Positions 45,223 through 55,519 of a DNA stretch of 64,000 nucleotides are shown piece after piece. The DNA is from JAVBKX01 sp031553835 (GTDB taxonomy: Bacteria; Bacteroidota; Bacteroidia; Bacteroidales; Azobacteroidaceae). The position numbers were made by a program, and so were the translations under genes. The first letter of the stretch is position 1. The number at the start of each line of letters is the position of its first letter. The stretch covers positions 1 to 64,000 of the forward strand of contig JAVBKX010000006.1 in NCBI GenBank assembly GCA_031553835.1, written 5' to 3'. The notes under the pieces are model-generated. The model searched no databases. It saw nothing but the letters and a program-made list of their open reading frames with translations, and was not told the DNA's origin.

Positions 45223-46224
45223 ATGGAAAAGCAACGTCCGGTGATTATTTGCATGACACGTGTTAAAAATGAAGCGTGGATATTGGAACGCTTCTTGAAA
45301 GCTACAAGTGAGTGGGCTGATTATATTCTGATTGCAGATCAACACTCTACTGATGAATCGCATGAAATTTACAAAAAATATCCCAAAGTAATTGTGGTGT
45401 CTAATACGACCCAGGAATATAGTGAATGTAGCGGACACGTGGTTCTTATCAATAGAGCGCGTAAGATTGAGGGACCTCGTTTGTTGATAGCCATAGATGC
45501 GGATGAAATTTTATCACCTAATTGGGCCACAACAGAAGAATGGAATACTATGTTGCAGGCAGAACCAGGAACTGCTTTTGAGATTCAACGTATCAATGTA
45601 TGTCCGGATATGAAAAATATGTGGTATGATGATTGGCACTTCATTGGATATATGGATGACGGATTGGAATATCAGGGTAAAGATTTGCATAGCATTCGTA
45701 TCCCGATGTCGCACGATAGTAAACATGTCAGATTGTCTGATGTTAAAATAATCCATTATCAATTTGTAGCACCAGAACGATTAATTTCGAAGCATAGATG
45801 GTATCAGACTTATGAAAGAGTGAGTTATCCGAAAAAAAAGAGTGTCCTTATATTCAGAGTTTATAACTATTTCCTCAATCCTTTAAATAGAACTTACAGT
45901 CCGTTTCCTGTAGCATGGTTAGAGGCTTTTAATAAATCACATGTGGATATTACTTCTGTCAATGTTGATCACCGGCTTTGGTGGGATAAGGAAGTATTAG
46001 ATTATATGGATCAATATGGCACCCGGTATTTTGCACATCTCAATATTTGGGGAGTCAATTGGTGTGAGATTGCTCAGCGTTTTGGTCGTCCTAATCCGGA
46101 AAAATATAAAGACCCCCGTAATAAATTTGAAAAGGCTATTAATATGTGGTTAATCCGAACACAAAATAAATCCAACCGGTTGTGGGTCTATTATACGGAA
46201 AAATTGCTCAATCTTTTTTATTGA
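45223..46224 (+). CDS. Family 2-like glycosyltransferase
   Basis: A 333-residue enzyme. VIICMTRVKNEAWILERFL and IADQHSTDESHEI at the start and LIAIDADEIL (DxD-type motif, about residue 90) indicate a GT2-type fold with a longer C-terminal part. It lies between another GT2 gene and a DUF5672 gene with spacings of 28 and 8 bases. Substrate unknown. Confidence 0.85.
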   Translation: MEKQRPVIICMTRVKNEAWILERFLKATSEWADYILIADQHSTDESHEIYKKYPKVIVVSNTTQEYSECSGHVVLINRARKIEGPRLLIAIDADEILSPNWATTEEWNTMLQAEPGTAFEIQRINVCPDMKNMWYDDWHFIGYMDDGLEYQGKDLHSIRIPMSHDSKHVRLSDVKIIHYQFVAPERLISKHRWYQTYERVSYPKKKSVLIFRVYNYFLNPLNRTYSPFPVAWLEAFNKSHVDITSVNVDHRLWWDKEVLDYMDQYGTRYFAHLNIWGVNWCEIAQRFGRPNPEKYKDPRNKFEKAINMWLIRTQNKSNRLWVYYTEKLLNLFY

Positions 46225-46232
46225 AATAGTAT

Positions 46233-47069
46233 ATGCCTTTTTTAGTAAAAATTGTAATCCCTGTCTATAAGGAACTTCCAGATGAAGATGAGGTTATTTC
46301 TTTAAAACAAGTATTAAGAATATTGCCTCATGATAAATATGCAATTATTTCTCCGAATGGATTGAATTTAACTTATTATGAAAATATACTGAAAGAGTTT
46401 GATGCTGCATATTCCATAGAATATTTTGATCTTTCTTATTTTAATAATGGGTTGGAAGGATACAACCAACTGATGTTAAGTCAGAATTTTTATAATAGGT
46501 TTTTAGATTCGGAATACATCCTGATTTGTCAATTGGATGCTTGTGTTTTCAAAGACGAATTAGAATATTGGTGTACACAAGGATATGATTATATCGGATC
46601 TCCCTGGCCTCCGGAATTTATCGAGCCTTATGCTACCGATTTAAATCAATGGCGGGTGGGGAATGGCGGATTTTCACTGCGTCGGGTTAAATCCATTTTG
46701 CATATCCTTAATTATCGATTTCCGGTAAGAGGGTTTAAATATTTTTGGCATGAGAAACAACAATTTTCTTTGTTCAAAAGATTTCTATGGTTTCCTGTCA
46801 CTGTGCTGAAAGCCTGTGGGTACCATAATACCATCCCTTATTACCTGAAGCATTTTCCAGCGTATGAAGATATGTTCTTATCTTTGTATTTGGATGACAC
46901 GAAATTGCGACTGAAAAAACCTGATCCCATCACTGCTTCACGATTTTCGGTGGAAAGAGGTGTGGATATTATCCAACAAGGAAAAAAAGACCCTCCTTTT
47001 GGTGTGCATGCCTGGAAAAGAAATGCACCTGAATATTGGATGCAATTCATGGTTGATATCAGAAATTAA
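46233..47069 (+). CDS. DUF5672-domain protein, probable glycosyltransferase
   Basis: A 278-residue protein with VKIVIPVYKELPDEDEV, LICQLDACVFKDELEYW, GYDYIGSPW, VGNGGFSLRRV and EDMFLSLY, the pattern of DUF5672 proteins found in glycan clusters. The NGGFSLR segment resembles acceptor-site loops of GT-A enzymes, so a glycosyltransferase role is likely but not proven. Confidence 0.85.
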   Translation: MPFLVKIVIPVYKELPDEDEVISLKQVLRILPHDKYAIISPNGLNLTYYENILKEFDAAYSIEYFDLSYFNNGLEGYNQLMLSQNFYNRFLDSEYILICQLDACVFKDELEYWCTQGYDYIGSPWPPEFIEPYATDLNQWRVGNGGFSLRRVKSILHILNYRFPVRGFKYFWHEKQQFSLFKRFLWFPVTVLKACGYHNTIPYYLKHFPAYEDMFLSLYLDDTKLRLKKPDPITASRFSVERGVDIIQQGKKDPPFGVHAWKRNAPEYWMQFMVDIRN

Positions 47070-47084
47070 TATATAAATTTAGGA

Positions 47085-47912
47085 ATGATGAGAATAGTCA
47101 AATTTGAGGGAGCGTTGGGAAATCAGATGTTTTCGTATGCATTTTACAAGGCATTGAAAAACCACAATAACTCCTGTGTGGTAGCAGATCTTCGTAAATA
47201 TAAATTTCCTCCATTTATTATCAATGGATATGAATTGAATCGGATATTTGATGTAAAATATGACTATGTCATTTTTTCATTTACATGGTATAAAATTGTA
47301 AACTTCCTGACAGGAAAGAAAAAATATGTAAAAGAGGAAGGTACTGGAATATTTGATCCGAAATTTCTTGATTATGGCAATAGTGTGTATTATGATGGGT
47401 TCTTTCAGTCTGAGAAATATTTTGCACATATAGCTGATGAAGTCAGAAAAGCATTTCAATTTAAGCCGGTAGAATCGGAAGCAAATAAAACTTTAGTGGA
47501 GACTATTCAAAATTCAAATTCAGTTTTTGTACATGTAAGACGTTCCGATTATTTGAAATTCGCTAATACACAAGGAATATGTACACCTGAATATTATACA
47601 AAAGCTGCAGATTATATTCGTTCAAAAGTCGATAATCCTGTGTTTTTTGTATTTTCTGATGATATAAATTGGTGTAAAGAAAATTTACAGTTGGGAAATT
47701 GCCATTATGTTGACCACAATACAGGTTTGGATAGTTATATCGACATGCAATTGATGAGTTACTGTAAACATGGAATTATTGCCAATAGTACATTTAGTTG
47801 GTGGGGAGCATGGCTTAAAGAATATGCCGGTAAAATAGTAATAGCTCCTTCTCGTTGGTTCCAGGATGATTTGGAGCCGGATATTATTCCGGAATCTTGG
47901 ATTCGGATTTGA
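47085..47912 (+). CDS. Alpha-1,2-fucosyltransferase (GT11)
   Basis: A 275-residue protein with GALGNQMFSYAFYKAL at the N-terminus, VFVHVRRSDYLK (the HxRRxD GDP-fucose motif, about residue 147) and STFSWWGAWL near the C-terminus, all typical of GT11. It implies fucose or a related sugar from GDP-fucose in the polymer. No GDP-fucose synthesis genes (gmd/fcl) are seen here, apart from a GME-like epimerase. Confidence 0.93.
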   Translation: MMRIVKFEGALGNQMFSYAFYKALKNHNNSCVVADLRKYKFPPFIINGYELNRIFDVKYDYVIFSFTWYKIVNFLTGKKKYVKEEGTGIFDPKFLDYGNSVYYDGFFQSEKYFAHIADEVRKAFQFKPVESEANKTLVETIQNSNSVFVHVRRSDYLKFANTQGICTPEYYTKAADYIRSKVDNPVFFVFSDDINWCKENLQLGNCHYVDHNTGLDSYIDMQLMSYCKHGIIANSTFSWWGAWLKEYAGKIVIAPSRWFQDDLEPDIIPESWIRI

Positions 47913-47936
47913 TTAGTATCTTTACAGGTTTATCTG

Positions 47937-48740
47937 ATGGCGGTAAAAATATCAATAATGACAATTAACTATAATGATCAGGTAGGGTTGGAGAAAACCA
48001 TCCGTTCAGTGGTATCTCAACATTATGCCGATTATGAGTATATTGTAATTGATGGCGCCTCTACAGATGGCAGTCCTGATATAATTCGAAAATATGAAGA
48101 TAGGATTTCTTATTGGGTGAGCGAACCAGATAATGGTATTTATCAGGCGATGAACAAAGGTATCCGGAAAGCAACCGGAGAATATTGTTTATTCCTGAAT
48201 GCCGGAGATCTATTGATTCAGGAAAATATCTTGTCCGATTTGTTTTCAGCTTCCTTTGATGAAGATATTGTTTATGGGAATGTTATAAAAATATCATCCG
48301 ATCAATCCCGGCAAAACAAAGGGATTGCCAAATCTGAAATTAGCTTATATGATCTGATTGTTGGACGTATTAATCACCAGGCCGCTTTTATTAAGAGAAA
48401 TTTGTTTGATCAGTATGGATTGTATTCGGAAGAATATAAGATTGCTTCTGATTGGAAATTTTTTATTGATACCATTATCGTTGGAAATGCGACAGTGAAA
48501 TACATTGATACGGACATTGCTTTTTTTGATGTAAATGGGATGAGTACTACTCGTCCGGAAGAAGCTCACAAAGAAACAATGCAAATTTTGCAATCTACCT
48601 TTCCACCCCGGGTACTGGCCGATATTAGAGAATTACATCGGTATAAAACCTCAGGATTTGTGCAACTGTATGATCAGCTTATTAAGAATAAGTCATTGTC
48701 TAAACTATACAATCTAATTTTTCATGGAAAATCAACATAA
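47937..48740 (+). CDS. Family 2 glycosyltransferase
   Basis: A 267-residue GT-A enzyme with ISIMTINYNDQVGLEKTIRSV, YIVIDGASTDGSPDII, SEPDNGIYQAMNKGI and CLFLNAGDLL. This DNGIYDAMNKG-type pattern is common in Bacteroidota capsule and O-antigen clusters. It overlaps the next gene by 17 bases, so the two are translationally coupled. Confidence 0.93.
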   Translation: MAVKISIMTINYNDQVGLEKTIRSVVSQHYADYEYIVIDGASTDGSPDIIRKYEDRISYWVSEPDNGIYQAMNKGIRKATGEYCLFLNAGDLLIQENILSDLFSASFDEDIVYGNVIKISSDQSRQNKGIAKSEISLYDLIVGRINHQAAFIKRNLFDQYGLYSEEYKIASDWKFFIDTIIVGNATVKYIDTDIAFFDVNGMSTTRPEEAHKETMQILQSTFPPRVLADIRELHRYKTSGFVQLYDQLIKNKSLSKLYNLIFHGKST

Positions 48741-49572
48741 AATACCGAAAATCATTCATTGTTGCTGGTTAAGCGGAGACCCTTTACCTGAGTTATATCA
48801 GAAATGTATGGATTCGTGGAAAAAGCACATGCCCGAGTATGAAATCAGGGTTTGGGATAAAAACCGTTTTCCAATTGAAGAGGTTCGATTTGTTAAACAA
48901 GCATACGAAGCTAAAAAATGGGCGTATGCAGCCGATTATATCCGCTTGTATGCCTTGTATCATCATGGAGGAATCTATTTAGATATGGATGTCATGGTTT
49001 ATCGGAGTTTAAATCCTTTTTTGATACATGAAGCATTTAGCAGTATCGAATTTGATCCGCGCCTTTTTTATCCTTCTATGAAGAAGAAAGAAGTATTGGG
49101 TATTGCCATAGAAGCAGCCGTGTTGGGATCTCGCAAAGGGCATCCGTGGCTATTGGACATTATGGATTTTTATAAAGATAAAGAATTTCGAAATGATCCG
49201 AAATATTGCTGGAGCATTGTGATGCCCCGTATTATCCGGCAAGTATTGATGGAAAAATATGGATTTCGATTAGTACCGATATATCAGGTGTTGAAAGACG
49301 ATATACACATTTATCCTTCCGATGTTTTTTCAAGCTGTTACGATTTGAGTATTATTGGGTTAGAGAAAGATCTCAACAGAGATTTTTCAGTTTTGAAGAA
49401 TGATAATCAAATTCGCTATACATACCATATTTGTGCACACGGTTGGGTAGAAAAAGGCAATGAAGATACTACCGGAGTAATATATAATCTCAAAAAAATG
49501 TTGCTTACTTTGTTAGGTAAAAATGTTATTGATTATTTTAAACGCATATTCGGTTTAAGAAAACTGTGGTAA
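48724..49572 (+). CDS. GT32-type glycosyltransferase
   Basis: A 282-residue protein with IPKIIHCCWLSGDPLPELYQKC, SWKKHMPEYEIRVWD, AADYIRLYALYHHGGIYLDMDV (DxD motif, about residue 92) and SRKGHPWL. This is the capsular polysaccharide synthesis/glycosyltransferase sugar-binding DXD family. It overlaps the upstream GT2 gene. Confidence 0.92.
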   Translation: MENQHKIPKIIHCCWLSGDPLPELYQKCMDSWKKHMPEYEIRVWDKNRFPIEEVRFVKQAYEAKKWAYAADYIRLYALYHHGGIYLDMDVMVYRSLNPFLIHEAFSSIEFDPRLFYPSMKKKEVLGIAIEAAVLGSRKGHPWLLDIMDFYKDKEFRNDPKYCWSIVMPRIIRQVLMEKYGFRLVPIYQVLKDDIHIYPSDVFSSCYDLSIIGLEKDLNRDFSVLKNDNQIRYTYHICAHGWVEKGNEDTTGVIYNLKKMLLTLLGKNVIDYFKRIFGLRKLW

Positions 49573-49582
49573 TAATGGTATT

Positions 49583-50887
49583 ATGTCGGATTTGAAAGAG
49601 AAGAAAATATTAATTGTTGCCAGCTTTAATTTTTTCTCTACCTACGGGGGAGGGCAGGTGTATGTGAAAAACCTGGTGGATGAAATGATTGTCCAGGGGT
49701 TGAACATTACGGTCATTTCTTTTGTAGGAGCAGCCGATTTGAATAAATATACAGAGCAGGATTACAAAGGGGTGAAAGTCTTTGGGATTTCTTCAAAAGC
49801 CCGTGATAAATTGAAAGAATTAATCATTTTACTACAGCCTGCTCTTATTCATGCCCATTCTGAAAAAGGCATGCTTGCAGAACTTGGAGTAGAATTATCC
49901 ATTCCTTGTGTCATTACTGCGCATCATGGCGGAATCACTTGTCCGGCAGGTACTTTGTTGAATTATAAAGATGAAATTTGTCACATTAAGGCCAATCAGA
50001 ACGATTGTTTTCCTTGTGTTTTGAAAAATATCAGAGGGGGAATTTATTTTTACCCTTTGCTAAAAAAAATACCCATTCCGGCATGGAATAAGGTTGCTGC
50101 TTTGGTACGAAAATTGCCATTCATCTATTTTGTGACATCGATCAGCATATCGCGTTGGCTGATTGAACGCAAGCAGAACGAGTGGCAGTCTATAATAAAT
50201 AATGTTACGCTGGTAATTGCACCTTCTGATGCCATTGCCGATAACATGGTTATTAATGGGTTGGATCAACGAAAAATCCAAATTATTCCGCATGGGATTC
50301 CGTTGTCTGAAGATAGGCAAAAAATACCTGTGGATAGTAGCGGACGAGCTATTCGTTTTTTTTATGTGGGAAGGATATGTCATGTAAAAGGCATTCATAT
50401 TTTATTGGAAGCTTTTTCATCTCTCCATCCGGCGCAAAGTGAATTACATTTAATCGGAGATCTGAATGGACGTTATCAACAGCGGTTGTTAAATAAATAC
50501 AAAGGACATTCAAATATCATTTTTCATGGAAAAATAGAACCGGATCAAGTTGCTGAATCTATCCGGCAATTTGATGTATTGGTGCATCCGGCCATATATC
50601 TGGAAGTTTTCGGTTTAAATATGTCGGAATCGTTGTGGGAAGGCAAACCGGTTATCGCAACCAGATGCGGCGGTGCTGAAATGCAGATTGAAGATGGCGA
50701 AAATGGAATATTGGTGACGCCGAATAGTGTTACCGCATTACAAAATGCCATGCAAAGCATGATTGATAATCCTGAAGAAGTATCAAAAATGTCTCGAAAG
50801 GCATCGAAAAAAGTTATTAATATCACGGATCATGTGAAAAATCTGTGCGAATTTTATAGTAAATTGTTACATCTGTCCTTTTTGTAG
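49583..50887 (+). CDS. Family 4 glycosyltransferase
   Basis: A 434-residue GT-B enzyme. The N-terminal domain has STYGGGQVYVKNLVDEM and ITAHHGGITCPAG. The C-terminal domain has FYVGRICHVKGIHILLEAF, LHLIGDLNG and the E-x7-E region EVFGLNMSESLWEGKPVIAT. It is longer than average for GT4 because of a mid-protein segment with several Cys. Retaining transfer from a nucleotide sugar is expected. Confidence 0.93.
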   Translation: MSDLKEKKILIVASFNFFSTYGGGQVYVKNLVDEMIVQGLNITVISFVGAADLNKYTEQDYKGVKVFGISSKARDKLKELIILLQPALIHAHSEKGMLAELGVELSIPCVITAHHGGITCPAGTLLNYKDEICHIKANQNDCFPCVLKNIRGGIYFYPLLKKIPIPAWNKVAALVRKLPFIYFVTSISISRWLIERKQNEWQSIINNVTLVIAPSDAIADNMVINGLDQRKIQIIPHGIPLSEDRQKIPVDSSGRAIRFFYVGRICHVKGIHILLEAFSSLHPAQSELHLIGDLNGRYQQRLLNKYKGHSNIIFHGKIEPDQVAESIRQFDVLVHPAIYLEVFGLNMSESLWEGKPVIATRCGGAEMQIEDGENGILVTPNSVTALQNAMQSMIDNPEEVSKMSRKASKKVINITDHVKNLCEFYSKLLHLSFL

Positions 50888-50911
50888 ATAGATACGTGGA
50901 ATAATTTGAAT

Positions 50912-51850
50912 ATGAAGAAAATTAGTTTTATAGTAGCTTGTTACAATCTAAAGGAATATATAATTCGTTGTTTGGAGACATTGGTCAGTCAAAATATTCC
51001 GACATCGGAATATGATATTATAGTAGTCAATGATGGTTCCTCTGATGATAGTTTAGCCTTAATAACCGAATTTGCTCATTTGCATGACAATATTCGGATC
51101 ATAGATCAACAAAACCAGGGATTATCAGAAGCACGTAATTCCGGTTTCCGTACTGTCAATAGCAAGTATGTCTGGTTTATAGACGGGGATGATTGGATCT
51201 CTCATAATTGTTTGCATGATCTTTTGCATGTTTGCGAACAGAATAACCTGGATATGTTTGGAGTTGCTCCGAGTATTCCTTATCAAGATGATTTCCAGTC
51301 TGTGTATAATGCTGCGATTTCGGTATCTCCGGTTTTACCCGGTAAAGAACGATTATTAACCGGACTTTATATTGTAGGAGCTTGGGCATATATCTTTAAA
51401 ACTGATTTTTTACACAACAATAACTTATGGTTTAAGAAAGGTATTTATTTTGAGGATGTAGAATTTATATCCAGAGTTCTATATTGTGCGCAACGAGTAG
51501 CTCTTCTTGAAGGTTTTTCGGTTTATAATTATTTCGTCAGGGAAAATTCTATATGTAATTCGTTTTCTTCATTACATATTTCCAGTACCTTGGCTGTGGC
51601 CCGGTCGTTAGTCGATTTTTCGGAAACAACAGCCAGCCAACGTGTAATGCAACAGCGTTTCAAAGAATTGGCGGCCGATATGGTATTATTTGGATTGAAA
51701 ATGATGAAAACCCAGCGGGAAGAATTTATTCAAGTGAAAAAATTTCTCGTTCAAACCCGCAAAGATAATTTATACCCATTTTTGTTGTGCGGAACGACTG
51801 CAAAAAAAAAAATATTCATTTTTTATTGTGGAATGTGTGCCCACGCATGA
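50912..51850 (+). CDS. Family 2 glycosyltransferase
   Basis: A 312-residue GT-A enzyme with ISFIVACYNLKEYIIRCLETLV, DIIVVNDGSSDDSLALI, NQGLSEARNSG and VWFIDGDDWI (DxD-type). The longer reading opens at a TTG two codons upstream; I prefer the ATG at 50912. It lies between two GT4 genes. Confidence 0.92.
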   Translation: MKKISFIVACYNLKEYIIRCLETLVSQNIPTSEYDIIVVNDGSSDDSLALITEFAHLHDNIRIIDQQNQGLSEARNSGFRTVNSKYVWFIDGDDWISHNCLHDLLHVCEQNNLDMFGVAPSIPYQDDFQSVYNAAISVSPVLPGKERLLTGLYIVGAWAYIFKTDFLHNNNLWFKKGIYFEDVEFISRVLYCAQRVALLEGFSVYNYFVRENSICNSFSSLHISSTLAVARSLVDFSETTASQRVMQQRFKELAADMVLFGLKMMKTQREEFIQVKKFLVQTRKDNLYPFLLCGTTAKKKIFIFYCGMCAHA

Positions 51851-51878
51851 TGTATGCACTAAAATGGAATAAACAAAC

Positions 51879-53015
51879 ATGAAAAAAAAGCAGATATGTA
51901 TAGATATTGACTCGATCGTTCCATTATATGCGAGGGGGTGTTTGTCGGGAGTTGGTCGTACTACATTGGAATTAGTACAAGCTTTAGACAAGTTGTCTGC
52001 AACGCTTCCGTTTAAAATTACATTGTATTCGCAAAATATGAAAGGTATAGGAGGACGTAATCTTGGTCTTTCTTTTCCCAATAAACATTTATATTGGCCA
52101 CATAGAGAACGGTATGACAAAATTTTAAGTGAAATTCCGGTAAAAGAATGGTTGACCGGGTACGATGTAATGCATATTCCGCATAATTTTGAGTATATCT
52201 ATCGTCCTTCCAGGGCTATTGTAACCTTGCACGATGCTTTATTTATGAAAATGCAGGAAAATGCATTTTCTCACCACCAATTGCGGAAATTAGTTCCGCC
52301 ATTAATGCATCAATGCAAGGCTGTAATTACTTGCTCCGAATACTCCAAACAAGATATTGTGACGACGATGGGAGTTGACCCTGAAAAAATTTCGGTTATC
52401 CCGTGGGGTATCCGGCATGATCTTTTTTTTCCGGAAAAAGATAAATCTTCTGTCACCACATATTTGCAGGAACGCTTTGGATTACGTCGAAATTATTTTT
52501 TATCGGTGTCATGCAGTATGGAACGAAAGAATACTTCCATGTTGGTAGATGCCTATATAAAGTTAGCTTCTCAGGGATTGCAACATGATTTATGCCTGGT
52601 TTGGAATGCGCCTCAAGTCATAAGGGAAAAAATAATACAGGCTAAATTAAGCGACCGGGTTCATTTGGTTAATGATGTAAAAGACGAAGAGCTGCGGTTG
52701 TTGTATGCGGGTGCCACAGCAACAGTATTTCCTTCATTGTACGAAGGTTTTGGTTTGCCTGTATTGGAATCGATGGCTTGCGGAACACCAGTGGTGGCTT
52801 CCCGTGTTACTTCCTTGCCCGAAGTAGGAGGGGATGTCCCTATTTATATTGATCCGTTGGATATCCATACTATTGAAAAGGCATTGGCCGGATTGGAAGA
52901 AAACCGGTATAATACGCAGGAAATGTCGGAAAAAGGTATCCGTCGGGCGTTGCTGTTTACTTGGGAGAAATGTGCTGAGAAAACAGCTGAAGTGTATCAT
53001 AAGAGTTTGTTATGA
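51879..53015 (+). CDS. Family 4 glycosyltransferase
   Basis: A 378-residue GT-B enzyme: LSGVGRTTLELVQAL, YDVMHIPHNFEYIY, TLHDALFMK and the donor site region FPSLYEGFGLPVLESMACGTPVVAS. Mannosyl- or rhamnosyltransferase relatives look similar. Its stop overlaps the next gene in an ATGA, indicating coupled translation. Confidence 0.93.
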   Translation: MKKKQICIDIDSIVPLYARGCLSGVGRTTLELVQALDKLSATLPFKITLYSQNMKGIGGRNLGLSFPNKHLYWPHRERYDKILSEIPVKEWLTGYDVMHIPHNFEYIYRPSRAIVTLHDALFMKMQENAFSHHQLRKLVPPLMHQCKAVITCSEYSKQDIVTTMGVDPEKISVIPWGIRHDLFFPEKDKSSVTTYLQERFGLRRNYFLSVSCSMERKNTSMLVDAYIKLASQGLQHDLCLVWNAPQVIREKIIQAKLSDRVHLVNDVKDEELRLLYAGATATVFPSLYEGFGLPVLESMACGTPVVASRVTSLPEVGGDVPIYIDPLDIHTIEKALAGLEENRYNTQEMSEKGIRRALLFTWEKCAEKTAEVYHKSLL

Positions 53016-54154
53016 AAATTGCATATTGTATAGAATCTGTAGGAAATTCGGGTGGGGTAGAAAGAGTACTTTCTACGAAAGCAAATTATTTGGCCGATAT
53101 ATATGGATATGAGGTTCACATCATTGTAGGAGGACAAAAGCCGGATGATTTGTTCTATTCATTTTCGGAAAAAATCCATTTTCATTTTCTCAACCTCAAT
53201 TTGCCGTCCCTTAAGCCTTGGAATGTATTTTTTACCCAATCTTTTGCTCGGGAATACCATAGAGGAATAGAGTTGTTGCTACATTCCATATCTCCGGATA
53301 TTACCATTAGTACTTTTGGAAGAGATGCATCATTTCTTTATAAAATCAAAGATGGAAGCATCAAATTATTGGAATTCCATTTTACCAAAAGATACTTACT
53401 TCATTTAGCGGATGCACTCCAATCCGACCGATTGCGCTGGCTAAGAAAAAAATGGCTTCGATTGTTGCTCAAAAGAGAAGAACAAATCGCTGCTCATTAC
53501 GACCATATTGTGTTGTTGACCGAACGAGACAAACAATTGTGGGGTGGTGGGGATCGGTTTCATGTTATTCCCAATCCCTTATCATTTGTTACCGACCAAG
53601 TATCGTCAGTGGAGGCACCCATTATCTCTTCTATGGGACGGCTTGTGTATCCCAAAGGATTTCAATATTTATTGCGGGCTTTTCATTTGCTGCATAAAAA
53701 ATATCCGGAATGGCGTGTTTTTATCTATGGCGACGGACAAGACAGGGATTTACTTCAAAAAGAAATAAATTTATTATCTTTGCAGGACTTTTTCATACTT
53801 AAAACGCCAGTTTTACAGGTAGAATCCGTAATGATGAATACTTCGTTGTTTGTACTACCTTCACTTTATGACGGATTTGGATTAGTGTTGACAGAAGCAA
53901 TGGTTTGTGGCGTACCTTGCATTGCATTTGATTGTGAATGTGGCCCTTCTGAGATTATCCAGGATGGAAAAGATGGTTTGCTTGTGGAAACAAAAAATGT
54001 ACAAGTTTTAGCGAATGCTATGGAGCGGTTAATGCAGGATGAGCATCTTCGCAAAACAATGGGCGCACAAGCCCGGCAGGATGTAATGCGATTTCATACC
54101 GATTTTATCATGCCGCAATGGGATGATCTTTTTAGACGAATAATAAATGAATAA
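53012..54154 (+). CDS. Family 4 glycosyltransferase
   Basis: A 380-residue GT-B enzyme with YCIESVGNSGGVERVLSTKA at the N-terminus, ISSMGRLVYPKGFQYLLRAF, and LFVLPSLYDGFGLVLTEAMVCGVPCIAF followed by CGPSEII in the donor site. The start ATG overlaps the TGA of the upstream GT4 gene. Substrate unknown. Confidence 0.92.
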   Translation: MKIAYCIESVGNSGGVERVLSTKANYLADIYGYEVHIIVGGQKPDDLFYSFSEKIHFHFLNLNLPSLKPWNVFFTQSFAREYHRGIELLLHSISPDITISTFGRDASFLYKIKDGSIKLLEFHFTKRYLLHLADALQSDRLRWLRKKWLRLLLKREEQIAAHYDHIVLLTERDKQLWGGGDRFHVIPNPLSFVTDQVSSVEAPIISSMGRLVYPKGFQYLLRAFHLLHKKYPEWRVFIYGDGQDRDLLQKEINLLSLQDFFILKTPVLQVESVMMNTSLFVLPSLYDGFGLVLTEAMVCGVPCIAFDCECGPSEIIQDGKDGLLVETKNVQVLANAMERLMQDEHLRKTMGAQARQDVMRFHTDFIMPQWDDLFRRIINE

Positions 54155-54163
54155 TCATAAAGC

Positions 54164-55492
54164 ATGGTAGTATATCTGATATTTGCCGTAATGATACTGA
54201 TGGGCTTTCGCTATGTGGTTTTGCCTAAAAGCACTATCCGTAATCCTTTTGATAGAAAACAATCAGTCACAGTGACAGGAATACAACACTTTGTGTTATT
54301 TACCTTTTCTACAGGTATTATTATGTTAACCGGATTGTCTGCTGAACGCTTAATGGTTTGGCTTGTACTGGTAATTATATCCTTATTGATTGATAAACAT
54401 GAGTTTGTAGGAGGCCGGAACATAACTGTTTGGTTTTATATTCTTTTTTTGCTCTGGTTGCTGGTATCATTGGCCATAACCCCTGAAAAAATATACGGCT
54501 TTCGGGTATTTTTGAAATACTTATTTCCTTTGTTATTCATGTTGTTGGCTGCAAAACTGACTATTGTACCTATTTTCTATTTTCGCGCCCTCAAGAATAT
54601 TTTTCAAATGGCTATTGTTGCTGCGCTGTATTTACTCATTTTGTCAAGATTTCTTCCGCTATTTTGGTTTTTGTCGGATATCGTGTGGAATATTGCTGCG
54701 ATACAGGATTTTATGTTGATCGGTGTTGCGATTGCATTAATGTATCACATGCTACATAACAAAAAGAAATATTTGTTGTATGTGCTGGCATTTTTTTCGT
54801 GCAGTATTGCATGGACTAACCGCACCGGATTGTTGGCATCTTCCATAACTCTGGCTCTTTATTTTTTGATCCGTTATAAAATCAAAGCTTTACCCTATAT
54901 CATTTTGTTTGCAGGCTTATTTCTTGGTATTGTATTGTACGTGGATGGATTTAGGGAAAAGATGTTTAAAAAAGAAATGTCTTCAGAGGAAGTGGTTGGA
55001 CAAAGGGAATCTTTGAGTACCGAAGACATTAATTCAAGCGGCCGATTTGCCATGTGGGAATGGAGTATGGCTCTTTATTTTCATGAACATGAATGGACTG
55101 GATCCGGGTTGGGTGTATTGCAAGCTAAATTTTATTCTCTCGATCACCCCTTTGCTCCTTTGCAAGTAGTACACAATGACTATGTGCAAATTTTGTGTGA
55201 TACAGGATTGATTGGATTGATTTTGTATGCAGGAATTTTACTCTCGTTGGTTATACATGCATTCTCTACATTTTGGAACGCCAAAAAGCCAATGATAGTG
55301 AGGGGTGCCGGGATGTTGGCGGGGTTGACTATGGGAGGCATGATATCAACTTTATATACCGATAATGTGGTCAATTATTCACTATTGACATTGACTTATC
55401 CTTTTGGGTTATATGGTATGTTTTTAGGGCTTAATCATCATATTAGTTCTCAGGTTCAACGCCCTGTAGTACGTCCAATCAATAGGCAATAA
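54164..55492 (+). CDS. O-antigen ligase/polymerase-like membrane protein
   Basis: A 442-residue protein with about ten to twelve membrane segments and a large periplasmic loop containing HNDYVQILCDTGLIGLILY (about residues 337-355), the hallmark of Wzy/WaaL ligases. Since export here looks ABC-dependent (Wzm/Wzt), which does not need a Wzy polymerase, a WaaL-type ligase joining polymer to lipid A core is the better guess. No flippase (Wzx) gene is present. Confidence 0.83.
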   Translation: MVVYLIFAVMILMGFRYVVLPKSTIRNPFDRKQSVTVTGIQHFVLFTFSTGIIMLTGLSAERLMVWLVLVIISLLIDKHEFVGGRNITVWFYILFLLWLLVSLAITPEKIYGFRVFLKYLFPLLFMLLAAKLTIVPIFYFRALKNIFQMAIVAALYLLILSRFLPLFWFLSDIVWNIAAIQDFMLIGVAIALMYHMLHNKKKYLLYVLAFFSCSIAWTNRTGLLASSITLALYFLIRYKIKALPYIILFAGLFLGIVLYVDGFREKMFKKEMSSEEVVGQRESLSTEDINSSGRFAMWEWSMALYFHEHEWTGSGLGVLQAKFYSLDHPFAPLQVVHNDYVQILCDTGLIGLILYAGILLSLVIHAFSTFWNAKKPMIVRGAGMLAGLTMGGMISTLYTDNVVNYSLLTLTYPFGLYGMFLGLNHHISSQVQRPVVRPINRQ

Positions 55493-55519
55493 ATACAAAA
55501 TTAGTTTGCACTGCAAGAC